Made by a program: the position numbers and the translations under genes. From JAWKZG01 sp041396125 (GTDB lineage: Bacteria; Pseudomonadota; Gammaproteobacteria; Competibacterales; Competibacteraceae), in the NCBI GenBank assembly GCA_041396125.1, contig JAWKZG010000008.1, forward strand, positions 178,303 to 242,302: a stretch of 64,000 bases of DNA. The letters are read 5' to 3'. Shown here piece by piece: positions 36,786-46,352 of the stretch (position 1 is the first letter of the stretch; each line of letters opens with the position of its first letter). A model generated the notes under the pieces. It did no database searches. It was not told the origin of the DNA and saw only the letters and a program-made list of their open reading frames with translations.

Positions 36786-39032
36786 ACGGGCTGCCGGCAA
36801 AGTCGCACTGCGCATCGACGAATTGCAGGTCTACTACGGTGAATCGCACGCTATTCAGGGCGTCTCGCTGGCACTGCCGCAGGGTGTGCTGGCAGTGGTC
36901 GGGCGCAATGGCATGGGCAAGAGCACGCTGTGCAACAGCATCACCGGACTGAAAGCAGCACGGTCCGGCAGCATCCGTCTGTACGGGCGTGAAATCTCCG
37001 CCTTGAACCGCATGTGATTCATCGTCTGGGAGTCGGTTATGTACCGCAGGGGCGGCGCGTTTGGCCCAGTCTCTCGGTTGACGAACATCTGCTGCTGGTG
37101 GCCGGCCGTGCGACCGAGAGCAGCTGGACCGTCGAGCGGGTATACCAGACCTTTCCCCGCCTGGCTGAACGGCGCCAGCATGGCGGCTCGCAACTGTCCG
37201 GCGGCGAGCAGCAAATGCTGGCTATCGGTCGCGCCCTGCTGGGTAATCCTCGCCTGCTGGTGATGGACGAGCCGACCGAAGGTCTGGCACCGGTCATCGT
37301 CGAGCAGGTGGAACGGATGCTGGTGCAGCTGGCAGAAGAGGGCGAGATGGCGGTGCTGCTGATTGAGCAGAACATCGGCGTAGCGACCGCAGTGGCCGAT
37401 CAGGTCGCGATCATGGTCAATGGTCGTATCAATCGACTCATGGCCGCGGCCGAACTGGCGGCGGATCGCGATCTGCAGCAGCGTTTGCTCGGTGTGGGCC
37501 GACATAGCGATGACGACATGAACGATTCGTCCGCCGATTCTGCCGCTGTTAGGCCGTCAGACAGCACCGCGCGGGAACTGCTGAGCGAGGTCTATCGGGT
37601 GCAGCGTGGCAGTGCCGACGAGGACGCCGCTGCCAGCCCGGCCCAAAGTGGCACTTTTCGCACGGTGTCCGAGCTGCCCAACCGCTGGAACGTGCCTGCG
37701 TCGCAGTTGCAGCAACGCCGCCCTGAAACCGCTGCAGCAGCGCCGGAGCCGGCGCAGATTTTCCATATACCATTTGCCGAGCGACTCGGGCGCACGGCTA
37801 TTGTTGCGGGCACGTTTGACACCAAAGGCCGCGAGCTGAATTTTATCCGTGACCGCCTCAAGGCGCTCGGTATTCCGGTGCGAACGGTGGATTTATCAAC
37901 CTCTCGCAAACCGGCCAGCGGTTATGCTTCCGGGGCCGATGTGCCACCGCTGCAAGTGGCCAGCATGCACCCACGCGGCAGTTTTGAGGTGTTCAGCGAT
38001 GATCGCGGTCAGTCGGTGGCGGCGATGGCGCAGGCTTTTGCCCGCTGGGTGGCGCAAGAACCCGCTATCGGCGGCATTATTTCAGCCGGCGGTTCGGGCG
38101 GCACAACCCTGGCCACAGCGGGCATGCGGGCGTTGCCGGTGGGGATTCCCAAAGTGATGGTATCGACTGTGGCATCCGGCGATGTCGGCCGCTATGTCGA
38201 TGCCGCCGATATCATGATGATGTATTCGGTGGCTGATGTGCAGGGGCTGAATTCGATCACCGAACAGGTGCTGGGCAATGCCGCCAATGCGCTGGCCGGC
38301 ATGCTGGCCCAGATGCCTAGCCGTGCGGCCTGGGAAGCCCGTCAAAAACTAGCGCGGCCGGCGCTCGGTCTGACCATGTTCGGGGTGACTACGCCGTGTG
38401 TGCAGGCGCTCAGCAAACGCCTGGAAGCCGAGTATGACTGTCTGGTGTTTCATGCCACCGGCACCGGTGGCCGGGCCATGGAAGCACTGGCTGATGCCGG
38501 TATGTTGGCCGGCATACTCGATATCACGACGACCGAGCTGGCTGACATGCTGGTGGGTGGCGTATTCGCTGCCACGGAAGACCGCCTCGGCGCGGCCATT
38601 CGTACCGGACTGCCGTATGTCGGCTCAGTCGGCGCGCTGGATATGGTCAATTTTGGCCCGCGTGATACTGTCCCAACAAAATTCCGCAATCGCCAGTTCG
38701 TTATCCATAACCCGCAAGTCACGCTGATGCGCACGACCCGCGACGAAAACCGCGCTATCGGCGAGTGGCTCGGGCAGCGGCTGAATCAGATGGAAGGCCC
38801 GGTGCGTTTGCTGTTGCCGCTGGGCGGGGTTTCCCTGCTGGATAAACCCGGTGCTGCCTTTCATGATCCGCAAGCGGATGCTGCGCTGTTCGAGGCGCTG
38901 GAGAAAACGGTCCGGCAAACCCCTAAGCGGCGCATCGAGCGTATCGACGCCAATATCAATGACACGGCCTTTGTCGACGCGCTGTTTGACGCGTTTCGTG
39001 CAATTGCGCCGTCTGTACCACGGAGAGCCTGA
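36778..39032 (+). CDS. LivF-type ABC ATPase fused to Tm-1-like (UPF0261) domain, one frameshift
   Basis: ATG 36778 follows GGAGG. Residues 1-245: LivF ATPase (Walker A GRNGMGKST, signature LSGGEQQMLAIGRAL, Walker B LLVMDEPTEGLAP, switch LLIEQNIGV). After a linker of about 90 residues rich in Ser/Ala/Glu comes a complete Tm-1-like/UPF0261 domain from about 37790 (AIVAGTFDTKGRELNFIRDRL, GGIISAGGSGGTTLATAGMR, VMVSTVASGDVGRYV, CLVFHATGTGGRAMEAL, VGSVGALDMVNFGP). The frame breaks once near 37007 (TTGAACCGCATG; one A missing); from 37014 it is open. Plant Tm-1 has the same domain joined to the PEP-hydrolase-like barrel that is encoded by the next gene here, so the two proteins probably work together, coupled to uptake. 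Confidence 0.85.
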
Positions 39033-39863
39033 ATGGCACGTTTTGATCGACAGACACTGGTTAATAAATTCCAGGATATGAAACAGCGTCGCATACCGAT
39101 CGTCGGTGGTGGCGCGGGGACCGGCCTGTCCGCCAAGTGCGAAGAGCAGGGTGGTATCGATTTGATTGTCATCTACAATTCGGGCCGTTTCCGGATGGCG
39201 GGACGCGGCTCTTTATCGGGCCTGCTGGCGTATGGCAATGCCAACGATATCGTGCGGGAAATGGGTCATGAGATCCTCCCCGTTGCCACTCATACGCCGG
39301 TACTGGCGGGCGTGAATGGCACCGACCCGTTCTGCCTGTTCGACTCGTTTCTGGATGAACTCAAGGCGATGGGTTTTGCGGGTATCCAGAATTTCCCCAC
39401 GGTGGGCCTGATCGACGGTAATTTCCGCGCCAATCTGGAAGAGACCGGCATGTCCTATCAGCAGGAAGTCGAGCTGATCCGGCTGGCCCGCGCCAAGGAC
39501 ATGCTGACCACACCGTATGTGTTCTCCAGCGCTGACGCGACTGCTATGGCCGAAGCCGGGGCGGATATTATCGTCTGCCATCTGGGACTGACTACTGGCG
39601 GTTCTATCGGCGCTGAAACCGCACTTAAACTGGCTGATTGTCCGGCGCTGGTGGACGAGTGGGCGCAGGCGGCGCTGGACGTGAATCCAGACGCTATCGT
39701 ACTGGTGCATGGCGGGCCGGTGTCGGAGCCGGCCGATGCCCAGTATGTGCTGCAAAACACCCGTTATTGTCATGGTTTTTACGGCGCCTCGTCGATGGAG
39801 CGGCTGCCCACGGAACGCGCCCTGACCGAACAGACCCGGCAATTCAAAACAGTGACGTTCTAG
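39033..39863 (+). CDS. PEP-hydrolase-like TIM-barrel protein (Tm-1 C-terminal partner)
   Basis: 276 residues, starting directly after the stop of the fusion gene. GGGAGTGLSAKCEEQGGIDLIVIYNSGRFRMAGRGSLSGLLAYGNAN is the conserved N-terminal part of the phosphoenolpyruvate-hydrolase-like family in the PEP mutase/isocitrate-lyase superfamily; NFPTVGLIDGNFRANLEETGMSY, DIIVCHLGLTTGGSIG and HGGPVSEPADA follow. The family almost always sits beside UPF0261. Its reaction is not established; aldol or C-C cleavage of a 2-oxo acid is a reasonable guess. Confidence 0.85.
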   Translation: MARFDRQTLVNKFQDMKQRRIPIVGGGAGTGLSAKCEEQGGIDLIVIYNSGRFRMAGRGSLSGLLAYGNANDIVREMGHEILPVATHTPVLAGVNGTDPFCLFDSFLDELKAMGFAGIQNFPTVGLIDGNFRANLEETGMSYQQEVELIRLARAKDMLTTPYVFSSADATAMAEAGADIIVCHLGLTTGGSIGAETALKLADCPALVDEWAQAALDVNPDAIVLVHGGPVSEPADAQYVLQNTRYCHGFYGASSMERLPTERALTEQTRQFKTVTF

Positions 39864-39891
39864 GCCAGGTATTACGAGGTAAGGTTACGTT

Positions 39892-42138
39892 ATGTCTTCA
39901 AGTATTCTGGGGACGATTGTGCTGACGCTGATCGTTCTGGTTATTCTGGTCGTGGTTGCTGTTTATATTCTGCGCTGGTTGTACCGGCGCTCGACCAAGG
40001 AAACCGCATTTGTACGCACCGGCTTTCTGGGCGAGCGGGTGGTAGTCAATGGCGGGGCATTCGTGATTCCGGTACTGCACGAAATCACCCCGGTGAACAT
40101 GAACGTGCTGCGTATCGAGGTGCGGCGCGCCGAGCAGGGCGCGCTGATTACCCGCAATCGCATGCGGGTCGATATTGCGGCGCAGTTTTTTGTCCGCGTG
40201 GGTGCCAGCCCGGAAGCGGTCGCGGTAGCGGCCCAGACGCTGGGCCGGCGCACCCTGCAGGAAGACGGCATCCGCAGCCTGCTGGAAGGTAAATTTGCCG
40301 CCGCCATGCGTACTATTGCCGCGCAGATGAGTCTGGAGGAAATGCACGAACGGCGCGGTGACTATTCCGACCAGGTCAAGGCGCTGGCGGCGCAAGCCCT
40401 GACCAGCAACGGTCTGGAACTGGAAAGTGTGGCGGTGGTGGAACTGGATCAGACCAGTCTGGAATTTTTCGATCCGTCCAATGCCTTCGATGCGGAAGGT
40501 CTGACCCAGTTGACCGAATCGATCGAAAACCGGCGCAAAATGCGCAATGAAATCGAACAGCGCACCCTGGTTGATATTCGTAATCAGAACCTCGACGCGC
40601 AGCGCAAAGTGTTCGATATCGACCGCGAAACCGAATACGCCCGCCTTGAGCAGGAGCGTGAAGTCGAGTCACGGCGGGCCGTGCAGCGGGCCGAACTGGC
40701 CAAAGAACGCGCCCTGCGTGAGCAGGAAGCAGAGCAGGCGCAACTGCTGTCGCGGGAGGCGGTCGAGAAAGCGCGCCTGGGCCAGGAACGCAGTATCGCC
40801 GAGGAGCGCATCAAGCACGAAGAAGACACCCAGCGGCGCGAAATTGCCCGTCGCCGGGGGCTGGATGAAGCCGAGCTGAAAGCGCGTGAGCTGACCGAGC
40901 GGGAACAGATCGAGCTGGAACTTGAACTGGAAAAAGCTCGTATCGAACGCGAAAGAAGCCAGCGTCAGCTTGAAATCGAGCGCCAGAAAACACTCGAACT
41001 GATCGAACTTGATCGCCAGATCGCGCTGGCCGAAAAAGCGATTGAACTGACCCGTGCCGAAGCGGAAAAGCGCCGCATCGAGATTGTCGAAAATCAGCAG
41101 ACCGAAGCCGAACGCATCCAGCAGGAGCGCCAGCTGGAACAGGTCAGGCTGGAACAGGAGCGTCAGCTGGAAGCCATGCAGATCGCCAAGCGGCAGGCAT
41201 TCGAGGAAGCCGAGATCGCTGCTGCGGAAGAAGTCGAACGGGCCCGCATCGTGACCGAGCGCGGTATCGAGGAAGCCAAGCTGGTGAAAGAGCTGGCGCT
41301 ACGGCAGTTGCAGGTGGATCGTGATAAACAGCTCGAAGTGGCCGAAATCGACAAAGCTATTTCTATCGCGCAGAAATCCGCCGAACGGTCCGAGGCACTG
41401 GCCCACGCTGACGTGGCCCGCGCCAAAGCGATTCAGGCTGAGGAGCAGGTGTTTACCCTGCGTGAACGCGAAATTGCCGAGCGGCGCAAGCTGACCGATT
41501 TGATTGCCGCCGAGCGTGAAGCCGAGCGCGAAGCCCTGCGGGTCATTGCTAAAGCGGAAGCGGAAATGAAAGCTGCTAAAAGCCTGGCCGAAGCGCAGAA
41601 AATCGCTGCTGAAGGAGCCGCCGAAGCCGAGAAAATCCGCGTGCTCGCAGCTGCTGAACGCTATCAGGTCGATGCCGACGGACAACGGCAGATCAATGAG
41701 GCTGACAATGTGCTCAGCGAGGAGGCACGGGCTGGCCGGCTGCGTGACAAATTGCTGGAACGGCTGGAAGGGATTGTGCGCGAAAGCGTGCGTCCGATGG
41801 AGAAAATCGAGGGCATCAAAATTCTGCATGTGGACGGTATGGGCGGCGCGGGTGCCGGTTCGGGCGCACAGCGCAATGTGACCGACGAAGTCATTGATTC
41901 GGCGCTGCGCTACCGGGTACAGGCACCGATGATCGACAAGCTGATGAAAGAGGTCGGTATTGAGGGCAGCTCGCTGGGGCGGATGACCGATGTGCTGCGC
42001 GATGCCAAGGATATTCGAAGCCTGAGCCGGAGCCAGGCGCAGAAAGAAACCGCATCCCTGTCCGCCGATGTTGCCGACGTTGCCAATGCCGATGCCGGGG
42101 ACGATGCCGATGATCGTGACCGTGACCATGATCGCTAA
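39892..42138 (+). CDS. Large flotillin-like SPFH-domain membrane protein
   Basis: 748 residues. One N-terminal transmembrane segment (residues about 7-28), an SPFH/PHB domain (ETAFVRTGFLGERVVVNGGAFVIPVLHEITPVNM to about 190), then more than 350 residues of charged Glu/Arg/Gln-rich coiled coil (AQRKVFDIDRETEYARLEQEREVES...), and a flotillin-like C-terminus (AEAEKIRVLAAAERYQVDADGQRQIN; GMGGAGAGSGAQ). Flotillins organise lipid microdomains and membrane complexes. The coiled coil is longer than in typical bacterial FloT/YqiK proteins. Its place in a catabolic/transport operon suggests a membrane scaffold for the transporter or enzymes (inference). Confidence 0.85.
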   Translation: MSSSILGTIVLTLIVLVILVVVAVYILRWLYRRSTKETAFVRTGFLGERVVVNGGAFVIPVLHEITPVNMNVLRIEVRRAEQGALITRNRMRVDIAAQFFVRVGASPEAVAVAAQTLGRRTLQEDGIRSLLEGKFAAAMRTIAAQMSLEEMHERRGDYSDQVKALAAQALTSNGLELESVAVVELDQTSLEFFDPSNAFDAEGLTQLTESIENRRKMRNEIEQRTLVDIRNQNLDAQRKVFDIDRETEYARLEQEREVESRRAVQRAELAKERALREQEAEQAQLLSREAVEKARLGQERSIAEERIKHEEDTQRREIARRRGLDEAELKARELTEREQIELELELEKARIERERSQRQLEIERQKTLELIELDRQIALAEKAIELTRAEAEKRRIEIVENQQTEAERIQQERQLEQVRLEQERQLEAMQIAKRQAFEEAEIAAAEEVERARIVTERGIEEAKLVKELALRQLQVDRDKQLEVAEIDKAISIAQKSAERSEALAHADVARAKAIQAEEQVFTLREREIAERRKLTDLIAAEREAEREALRVIAKAEAEMKAAKSLAEAQKIAAEGAAEAEKIRVLAAAERYQVDADGQRQINEADNVLSEEARAGRLRDKLLERLEGIVRESVRPMEKIEGIKILHVDGMGGAGAGSGAQRNVTDEVIDSALRYRVQAPMIDKLMKEVGIEGSSLGRMTDVLRDAKDIRSLSRSQAQKETASLSADVADVANADAGDDADDRDRDHDR

Positions 42139-42156
42139 CGGCTCGCGCAACTGATT

Positions 42157-42594
42157 ATGGCCAAGGTTTTTGTGTCGTCTGTCATACCCGCCCCGGCTGC
42201 CGAGGTCTGGGCGGTCATTCGTGATTTTAACGGTCTGCCGGCCTGGACGCCGTTCGTGGCGGAAAGCCGGATCGAACATAATGCAGCGCCGGACAAAGTC
42301 GGCTGTATCCGCAACTTTCGTCTGCGCGATGGCGGGGTGATCCGGGAACGGCTGCTGGCCCTGTCTGATTACGATATGTCCTGCACCTACAGTATTCTGG
42401 AAAGCCCGATGGGGGTGGAAAACTATATCGCTACCCTGGCGCTGATACCGATTACTGACGGCAATCGCACCTTTGCCCAGTGGAGCGCCGAATTCGAGGC
42501 TCCGCCAGAGCGTGAAGCCGCACTGGTGCAGCAAATTGGCGGGGGCGTGTTCGGGGCGGCTTTCGAGTCCCTGAAACAGCGTTTCGCCCGCTGA
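42157..42594 (+). CDS. SRPBCC (START/PYR-like) family protein
   Basis: 145 residues of helix-grip fold: VSSVIPAPAAEVWAVIRDFNGLPAWTPFVAESRIE, CIRNFRLRDGGVIRERLLALSD and the long C-terminal helix. It has a hydrophobic ligand pocket and may act as a cyclase, hydrolase or carrier. It is closely related to the N-terminal domain of the next protein (both carry NFRLRDGG/CFRLQDGG and RERLLALSD/REQLLSLSD), so the two come from a local duplication. Confidence 0.8.
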   Translation: MAKVFVSSVIPAPAAEVWAVIRDFNGLPAWTPFVAESRIEHNAAPDKVGCIRNFRLRDGGVIRERLLALSDYDMSCTYSILESPMGVENYIATLALIPITDGNRTFAQWSAEFEAPPEREAALVQQIGGGVFGAAFESLKQRFAR

Positions 42595-42602
42595 GCCGTA
42601 AT

Positions 42603-44126
42603 ATGGTTGCAGTGCGGCAAAGCACGGTGCTACAGGCACCGATAGCGACGGTCTGGCGTATTCTGCGTGATTTCAACAGCCATCGGCTCTGGCATCCCGC
42701 GATTGCGGCCAGTGAGATTGAAGACGGTGCGGCGGCTGATGCGGTTGGCGCGGTGCGTTGTTTCCGGCTGCAGGATGGCGGGCTGCTGCGCGAGCAGTTA
42801 TTGTCCCTGTCTGACAGCACGTACACGCTGACGTACTGCCTGCTGGAAGCCCCGGTGCCGTTGCTGGATTACGTCGCCACCATCCGGCTGCGACCCGTAA
42901 CCGATACCGATGCCACTTTCTGGGAATGGCATTCGACTTTCGCTCCGCCGGCACAGCGGCGCGAAGAGATGATCCGGCTGGTCACAGAGCAAATCTATCA
43001 GGCCGGCTTTGCGGCTTTACGACAGTATCTGGCAGCCCCGATTTCGCCTCCGACCCCAGCTCCGGCCCCGACCCCGGTTTCCGATCCGACCCCGCAGCCA
43101 GCTCCGGTTGTCAGCCCGGCAGCGTCTGTGAATCAGAATCGCACCGCTGTTCTGACCCCGGCAATAGTCGTATCGGCTTACGGTGGCCCCGAGGTCATGC
43201 AACTGCAGCAGATCAAGGTGCCTGCGCCGGGACCTGGACAGGTGCAGATCCGGCAGTCATTCATCGGTGTCAATTTTATTGATGTGTATTGCCGTAACGG
43301 CCATTTTAATCTGTTAAATCCGCCCGGCATCCCTGGCATGGAAGCGGCCGGTACAATCACTGCGCTCGGTCCTGGTGTCAGCGGATTGAGCGTGGGCGAA
43401 CGGGTGGCGTATGCCTGTGCGCCGGTCGGCGCGTATACCGGACTGCGGAATATGAGCCCGGACTTACTGGTCAAGCTGCCGCCCGATATCAGTGAGGAAA
43501 CCGCCGCTGCCGTGTTGCTGAAAGGCGTTACCGCCAGCTTTCTGCTGCATGAGGTGCATACCGTTCGGCAGGGCGACACGGTGCTATTGTACGCAGCAGC
43601 AGGCGGAGTCGGGCAGTTGCTGCTGCAATGGCTGGTGCAGCTGGAGGCTCAGGTAATTGCGGTGGTGTCTACACCGGAAAAAGCCGACATTGCCCGGCGG
43701 CTGGGAGCGGCAGCTGTCATTCTGCATACGCGGGAGGCTGTCGCGGACCGGGTCATGGAACTGACCGGTGGTCAGGGCGTGACAGTGGCATACGATGCGG
43801 TCGGAGCCAGCACCTTTGCCGATTCGCTGGAGGCGCTCGCACCGCGCGGTCATCTGGTCAGCTATGGTGAAGCTTCCGGCCCGATCGGACCACAGGATAT
43901 CAGCCGTTTTTCAGCCCGTTCTATCACCCTGTCCCGACCGAATTACAGCCACTATACCGATACTCCCGCCCAGCTGGCGACACAGACCAACCGTCTGTTT
44001 GCCATGCTGCGCAACGGGGCGATCAGGCTGGCCCCGCCACGCCATTACGCCCTCAGCGAAGCAGCCCAGGCGCATGCCGATCTGGAAGGTCGCCGCACCA
44101 CCGGCTCGGTACTCTTGTTGCCCTGA
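42603..44126 (+). CDS. SRPBCC domain fused to zinc-less quinone oxidoreductase (MDR)
   Basis: 507 residues. Residues 1-140 are an SRPBCC domain, 145-175 a Pro/Ala linker (ISPPTPAPAPTPVSDPTPQP), and 180-507 a medium-chain dehydrogenase/reductase of the NADPH:quinone oxidoreductase (Qor) type: GVNFIDVYCRNGHFNL, GIPGMEAAGTITALG, nucleotide-binding AAAGGVGQLLLQWL, and QGVTVAYDAVG. No structural zinc cysteines are present. The SRPBCC part could deliver the substrate to the reductase. Follows the stand-alone SRPBCC gene by 8 nt. Confidence 0.85.
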   Translation: MVAVRQSTVLQAPIATVWRILRDFNSHRLWHPAIAASEIEDGAAADAVGAVRCFRLQDGGLLREQLLSLSDSTYTLTYCLLEAPVPLLDYVATIRLRPVTDTDATFWEWHSTFAPPAQRREEMIRLVTEQIYQAGFAALRQYLAAPISPPTPAPAPTPVSDPTPQPAPVVSPAASVNQNRTAVLTPAIVVSAYGGPEVMQLQQIKVPAPGPGQVQIRQSFIGVNFIDVYCRNGHFNLLNPPGIPGMEAAGTITALGPGVSGLSVGERVAYACAPVGAYTGLRNMSPDLLVKLPPDISEETAAAVLLKGVTASFLLHEVHTVRQGDTVLLYAAAGGVGQLLLQWLVQLEAQVIAVVSTPEKADIARRLGAAAVILHTREAVADRVMELTGGQGVTVAYDAVGASTFADSLEALAPRGHLVSYGEASGPIGPQDISRFSARSITLSRPNYSHYTDTPAQLATQTNRLFAMLRNGAIRLAPPRHYALSEAAQAHADLEGRRTTGSVLLLP

Positions 44127-44156
44127 TACAGAATACCCGCTACCAAAATACCCATC

Positions 44157-44233
44157 ATTCCCGCGCCAGTGGGAATCCCAGCAATATCATCTGTCACGTT
44201 ACTAACAGCCGTCATTCCCGCGCAGGCGGGAAT
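44157..44233. repeat. Two dRS3-like palindromes
   Basis: ATTCCCGCGCCAGTGGGAAT (44157-44176, imperfect core) and ATTCCCGCGCAGGCGGGAAT (44214-44233, perfect), both ATTCCC-N8-GGGAAT, in the 235-bp gap before the thioesterase gene. The gap may mark the end of the preceding transcription unit. Confidence 0.82.
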
Positions 44234-44361
44234 CCAGGAACAACCCGACCCTCTGGTGTGTCACCGTCGTTATTCTTGCGGCGGCTTGCACCTGCGCGCT
44301 GTCTCGCATACGCTTGCCGCAGATTTATCGAAAACCCTACCCAGCGCGATGACAAAATCTT

Positions 44362-44787
44362 ATGCAGCATACCATTGACATTTCTATCGAATGGGGCGAT
44401 TGCGACCCCGCCCGCATCGTTTTTTATCCGAATTATTTCCGCTGGTTTGATCACGGTACGCGGCATCTGTTCGAGTCAGTGGGTCTGAACCTGAAAACCC
44501 TGTTTGACGCTTATCAGGTTATCGGCACGCCGCTGGTGGACGCCCGCGCCGAGTTTCTGTATCCCTGTCGTTTTGGTGATCGGGTGCAACTGCACAGCCG
44601 GATCGAGGAATGGCGGCGGAAAACCCTGGTGGTTTCGCACGAGCTGTATAACGGCGAACATCTGGCGGTGCGCGGACAGGAGATCCGGGCCTGGGCCGAG
44701 CAGCACCCGGATGATCCGGCGCGGCTGCGCACGGTGCCGATTCCGGCCGAAATCAAACAGCGTTTCAGTACCAACACCGAGCTTTAA
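44362..44787 (+). CDS. 4-hydroxybenzoyl-CoA-thioesterase-like acyl-CoA thioesterase
   Basis: 141-residue hot-dog protein. ISIEWGDCDPARIVFYPNYFRWFDHG contains the family's active-site Asp and the aromatic motif of 4HBT enzymes; EFLYPCRFGDRVQLHSRIEEW is the central strand region. It releases CoA from an aromatic or branched acyl-CoA, consistent with a catabolic operon handling CoA esters. Confidence 0.85.
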   Translation: MQHTIDISIEWGDCDPARIVFYPNYFRWFDHGTRHLFESVGLNLKTLFDAYQVIGTPLVDARAEFLYPCRFGDRVQLHSRIEEWRRKTLVVSHELYNGEHLAVRGQEIRAWAEQHPDDPARLRTVPIPAEIKQRFSTNTEL

Positions 44788-44799
44788 GGCAGCGTAGTT

Positions 44800-46169
44800 A
44801 TGACTCTCAGACTTTTCGATACCTATACCCGTTCCGTGCGCGATTTCGAACCCCTGCAGGCTGATCATGTCGGTCTGTATGCCTGCGGCCCGACGGTGTA
44901 CGACTACGCCCATATCGGCAATCTGCGCACCTATATTTTCGAAGATGTTCTGCGCCGGGTGCTGGAATTCAATGGCTATACGGTCAAGCATGTGGTGAAT
45001 ATTACTGACGTCGGCCATCTGGTGTCCGATGCCGATACCGGCGAAGACAAAATGGAAGTCGGCTCGCAACGTACTGGCAAAACAGCCTGGGAACTGGCCG
45101 AGATGTACACGCAGGCGTTCAAGGATGATCTAACCCGACTGAATATTCTGCCGCCGACGATCTGGTGCCGGGCTACTGATCATATCGCCGAACAGATCGA
45201 GGATATTCGTACCCTGGAGCAGAACGGCTTTGCCTACCGCACAGCGGACGGGATTTATTTCGATACGGCCAAATTACCGGATTACGGTTATCTGGCCCGA
45301 CTCGACAGCGCCGGTTTGCAGGCCGGTATTCGAGTCGATGCCGGTGAGAAACGCCATCCGACCGATTTCGCGCTGTGGAAATTCAGTCCTGCCGATCAGC
45401 AGCGGCAGATGGAATGGGACAGTCCCTGGGGCAAGGGTTTCCCGGCTGGCATATCGAATGCTCGGCGATGTCGGTGAAATATCTGGGGCCGTATTTCGAT
45501 ATTCACTGCGGTGGTCAGACCACATTCCGGTGCATCATACCAACGAGATTGCCCAGACCCAGGGTTGCCATCACACGCGGCTGGCGAATTTCTGGCTGCA
45601 CGGGTATTTCCGCAGGTCGATGAAGCCAAGATGGCCAAGTCATCGGGTGAGTTTCTGCGCGTGCAAAGCCTGATCGACCGCGGCTACGATCCGCTGGCCT
45701 ATCGCTATCTGTGCCTGACCGCACATTATCGTAAAGAACTGAATTTTACCTGGGACAGTCTGGATGCGGCTACCACCGCGCTGGGCCGGCTGCGTGCTGC
45801 AGCCTATGAGTGGGGCGAGCCGGGGGAAGTGGACAGCGCCTATCTGGAACGTTTTACCGAGGCTGTGAACGATGATCTGAACACTGCACGCGGACTGGCT
45901 GTGGGCTGGGAATTGCTCAAAGTGACCTGCCCGACAGTGTCAAAAAAGCCACCCTGCTGCAGTTTGACCGTGTGCTGGGCTTGCGTCTGGCCGAGTGGCG
46001 GCCAGCGGCAGTGACGATTCCCGATGAGGTGCTGGAAAAAGTCAGACAGCGGGAACAGGCACGGGCTGAAAAACGCTGGCAGGATGCCGATACGCTGCGT
46101 GCCGAGGTGGATGCTTTGGGCTATGAGATCAAAGACACCCCGACCGGCTCGCAGGTGAAGCCGAAATAG
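44800..46169 (+). CDS. cysS: Cysteinyl-tRNA synthetase (KMAKS type), several frameshifts
   Basis: Charges tRNA-Cys. The class I HIGH motif is CGPTVYDYAHIGNLRTY, followed by NITDVGHL, FPGWHIECSAMS, HHTNEIAQTQG and the KMSKS equivalent DEAKMAKSSGEF, then the DALR-like helix bundle and a C-terminal KRWQDADTLRAEVDALGYEI. All family blocks are present but in four frame segments: breaks near 45440 (one G missing in CCCGGGCTGG), 45515, 45610 (one C missing) and 45919. Such damage in a normally essential gene points to sequence errors, unless another cysS exists. The KMAKS variant and association with a catabolic locus suggest a secondary paralogue. Confidence 0.8.
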
Positions 46170-46176
46170 CAGTGAT

Positions 46177-46215
46177 CCGGCTGCCGTAACCGCCTTGAGC
46201 AGTTGCGGCAGCCGG
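46177..46215 (+). terminator. 14-bp-stem hairpin after cysS
   Basis: CCGGCTGCCGTAAC (46177-46190) pairs with GTTGCGGCAGCCGG (46202-46215) around an 11-nt loop with one wobble pair. It sits 8 nt after the cysS stop and before the TRAP transporter genes. No T-tract follows, so it may be a stabilising or Rho-assisted structure and not a simple intrinsic terminator. Confidence 0.5.
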
Positions 46216-46352
46216 GCCAGTGCTGAACCCGGTTGCCTGTTACCCGCTTGGTCGTAATCTTGTGGGTTACAGGTCAATACGGTCGCTGCCATGTACAGCT
46301 AATTTAGCTGCCTGTTTACTTTCAACAAAAACCAACCCACGGAGAATCCGGG

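Noticed and set aside
41299..42639. 446-codon open frame on the minus strand
   Set aside because: It is antisense to the flotillin and SRPBCC genes; its Phe/Gly/His-rich sequence mirrors Glu-rich coiled coil codons.
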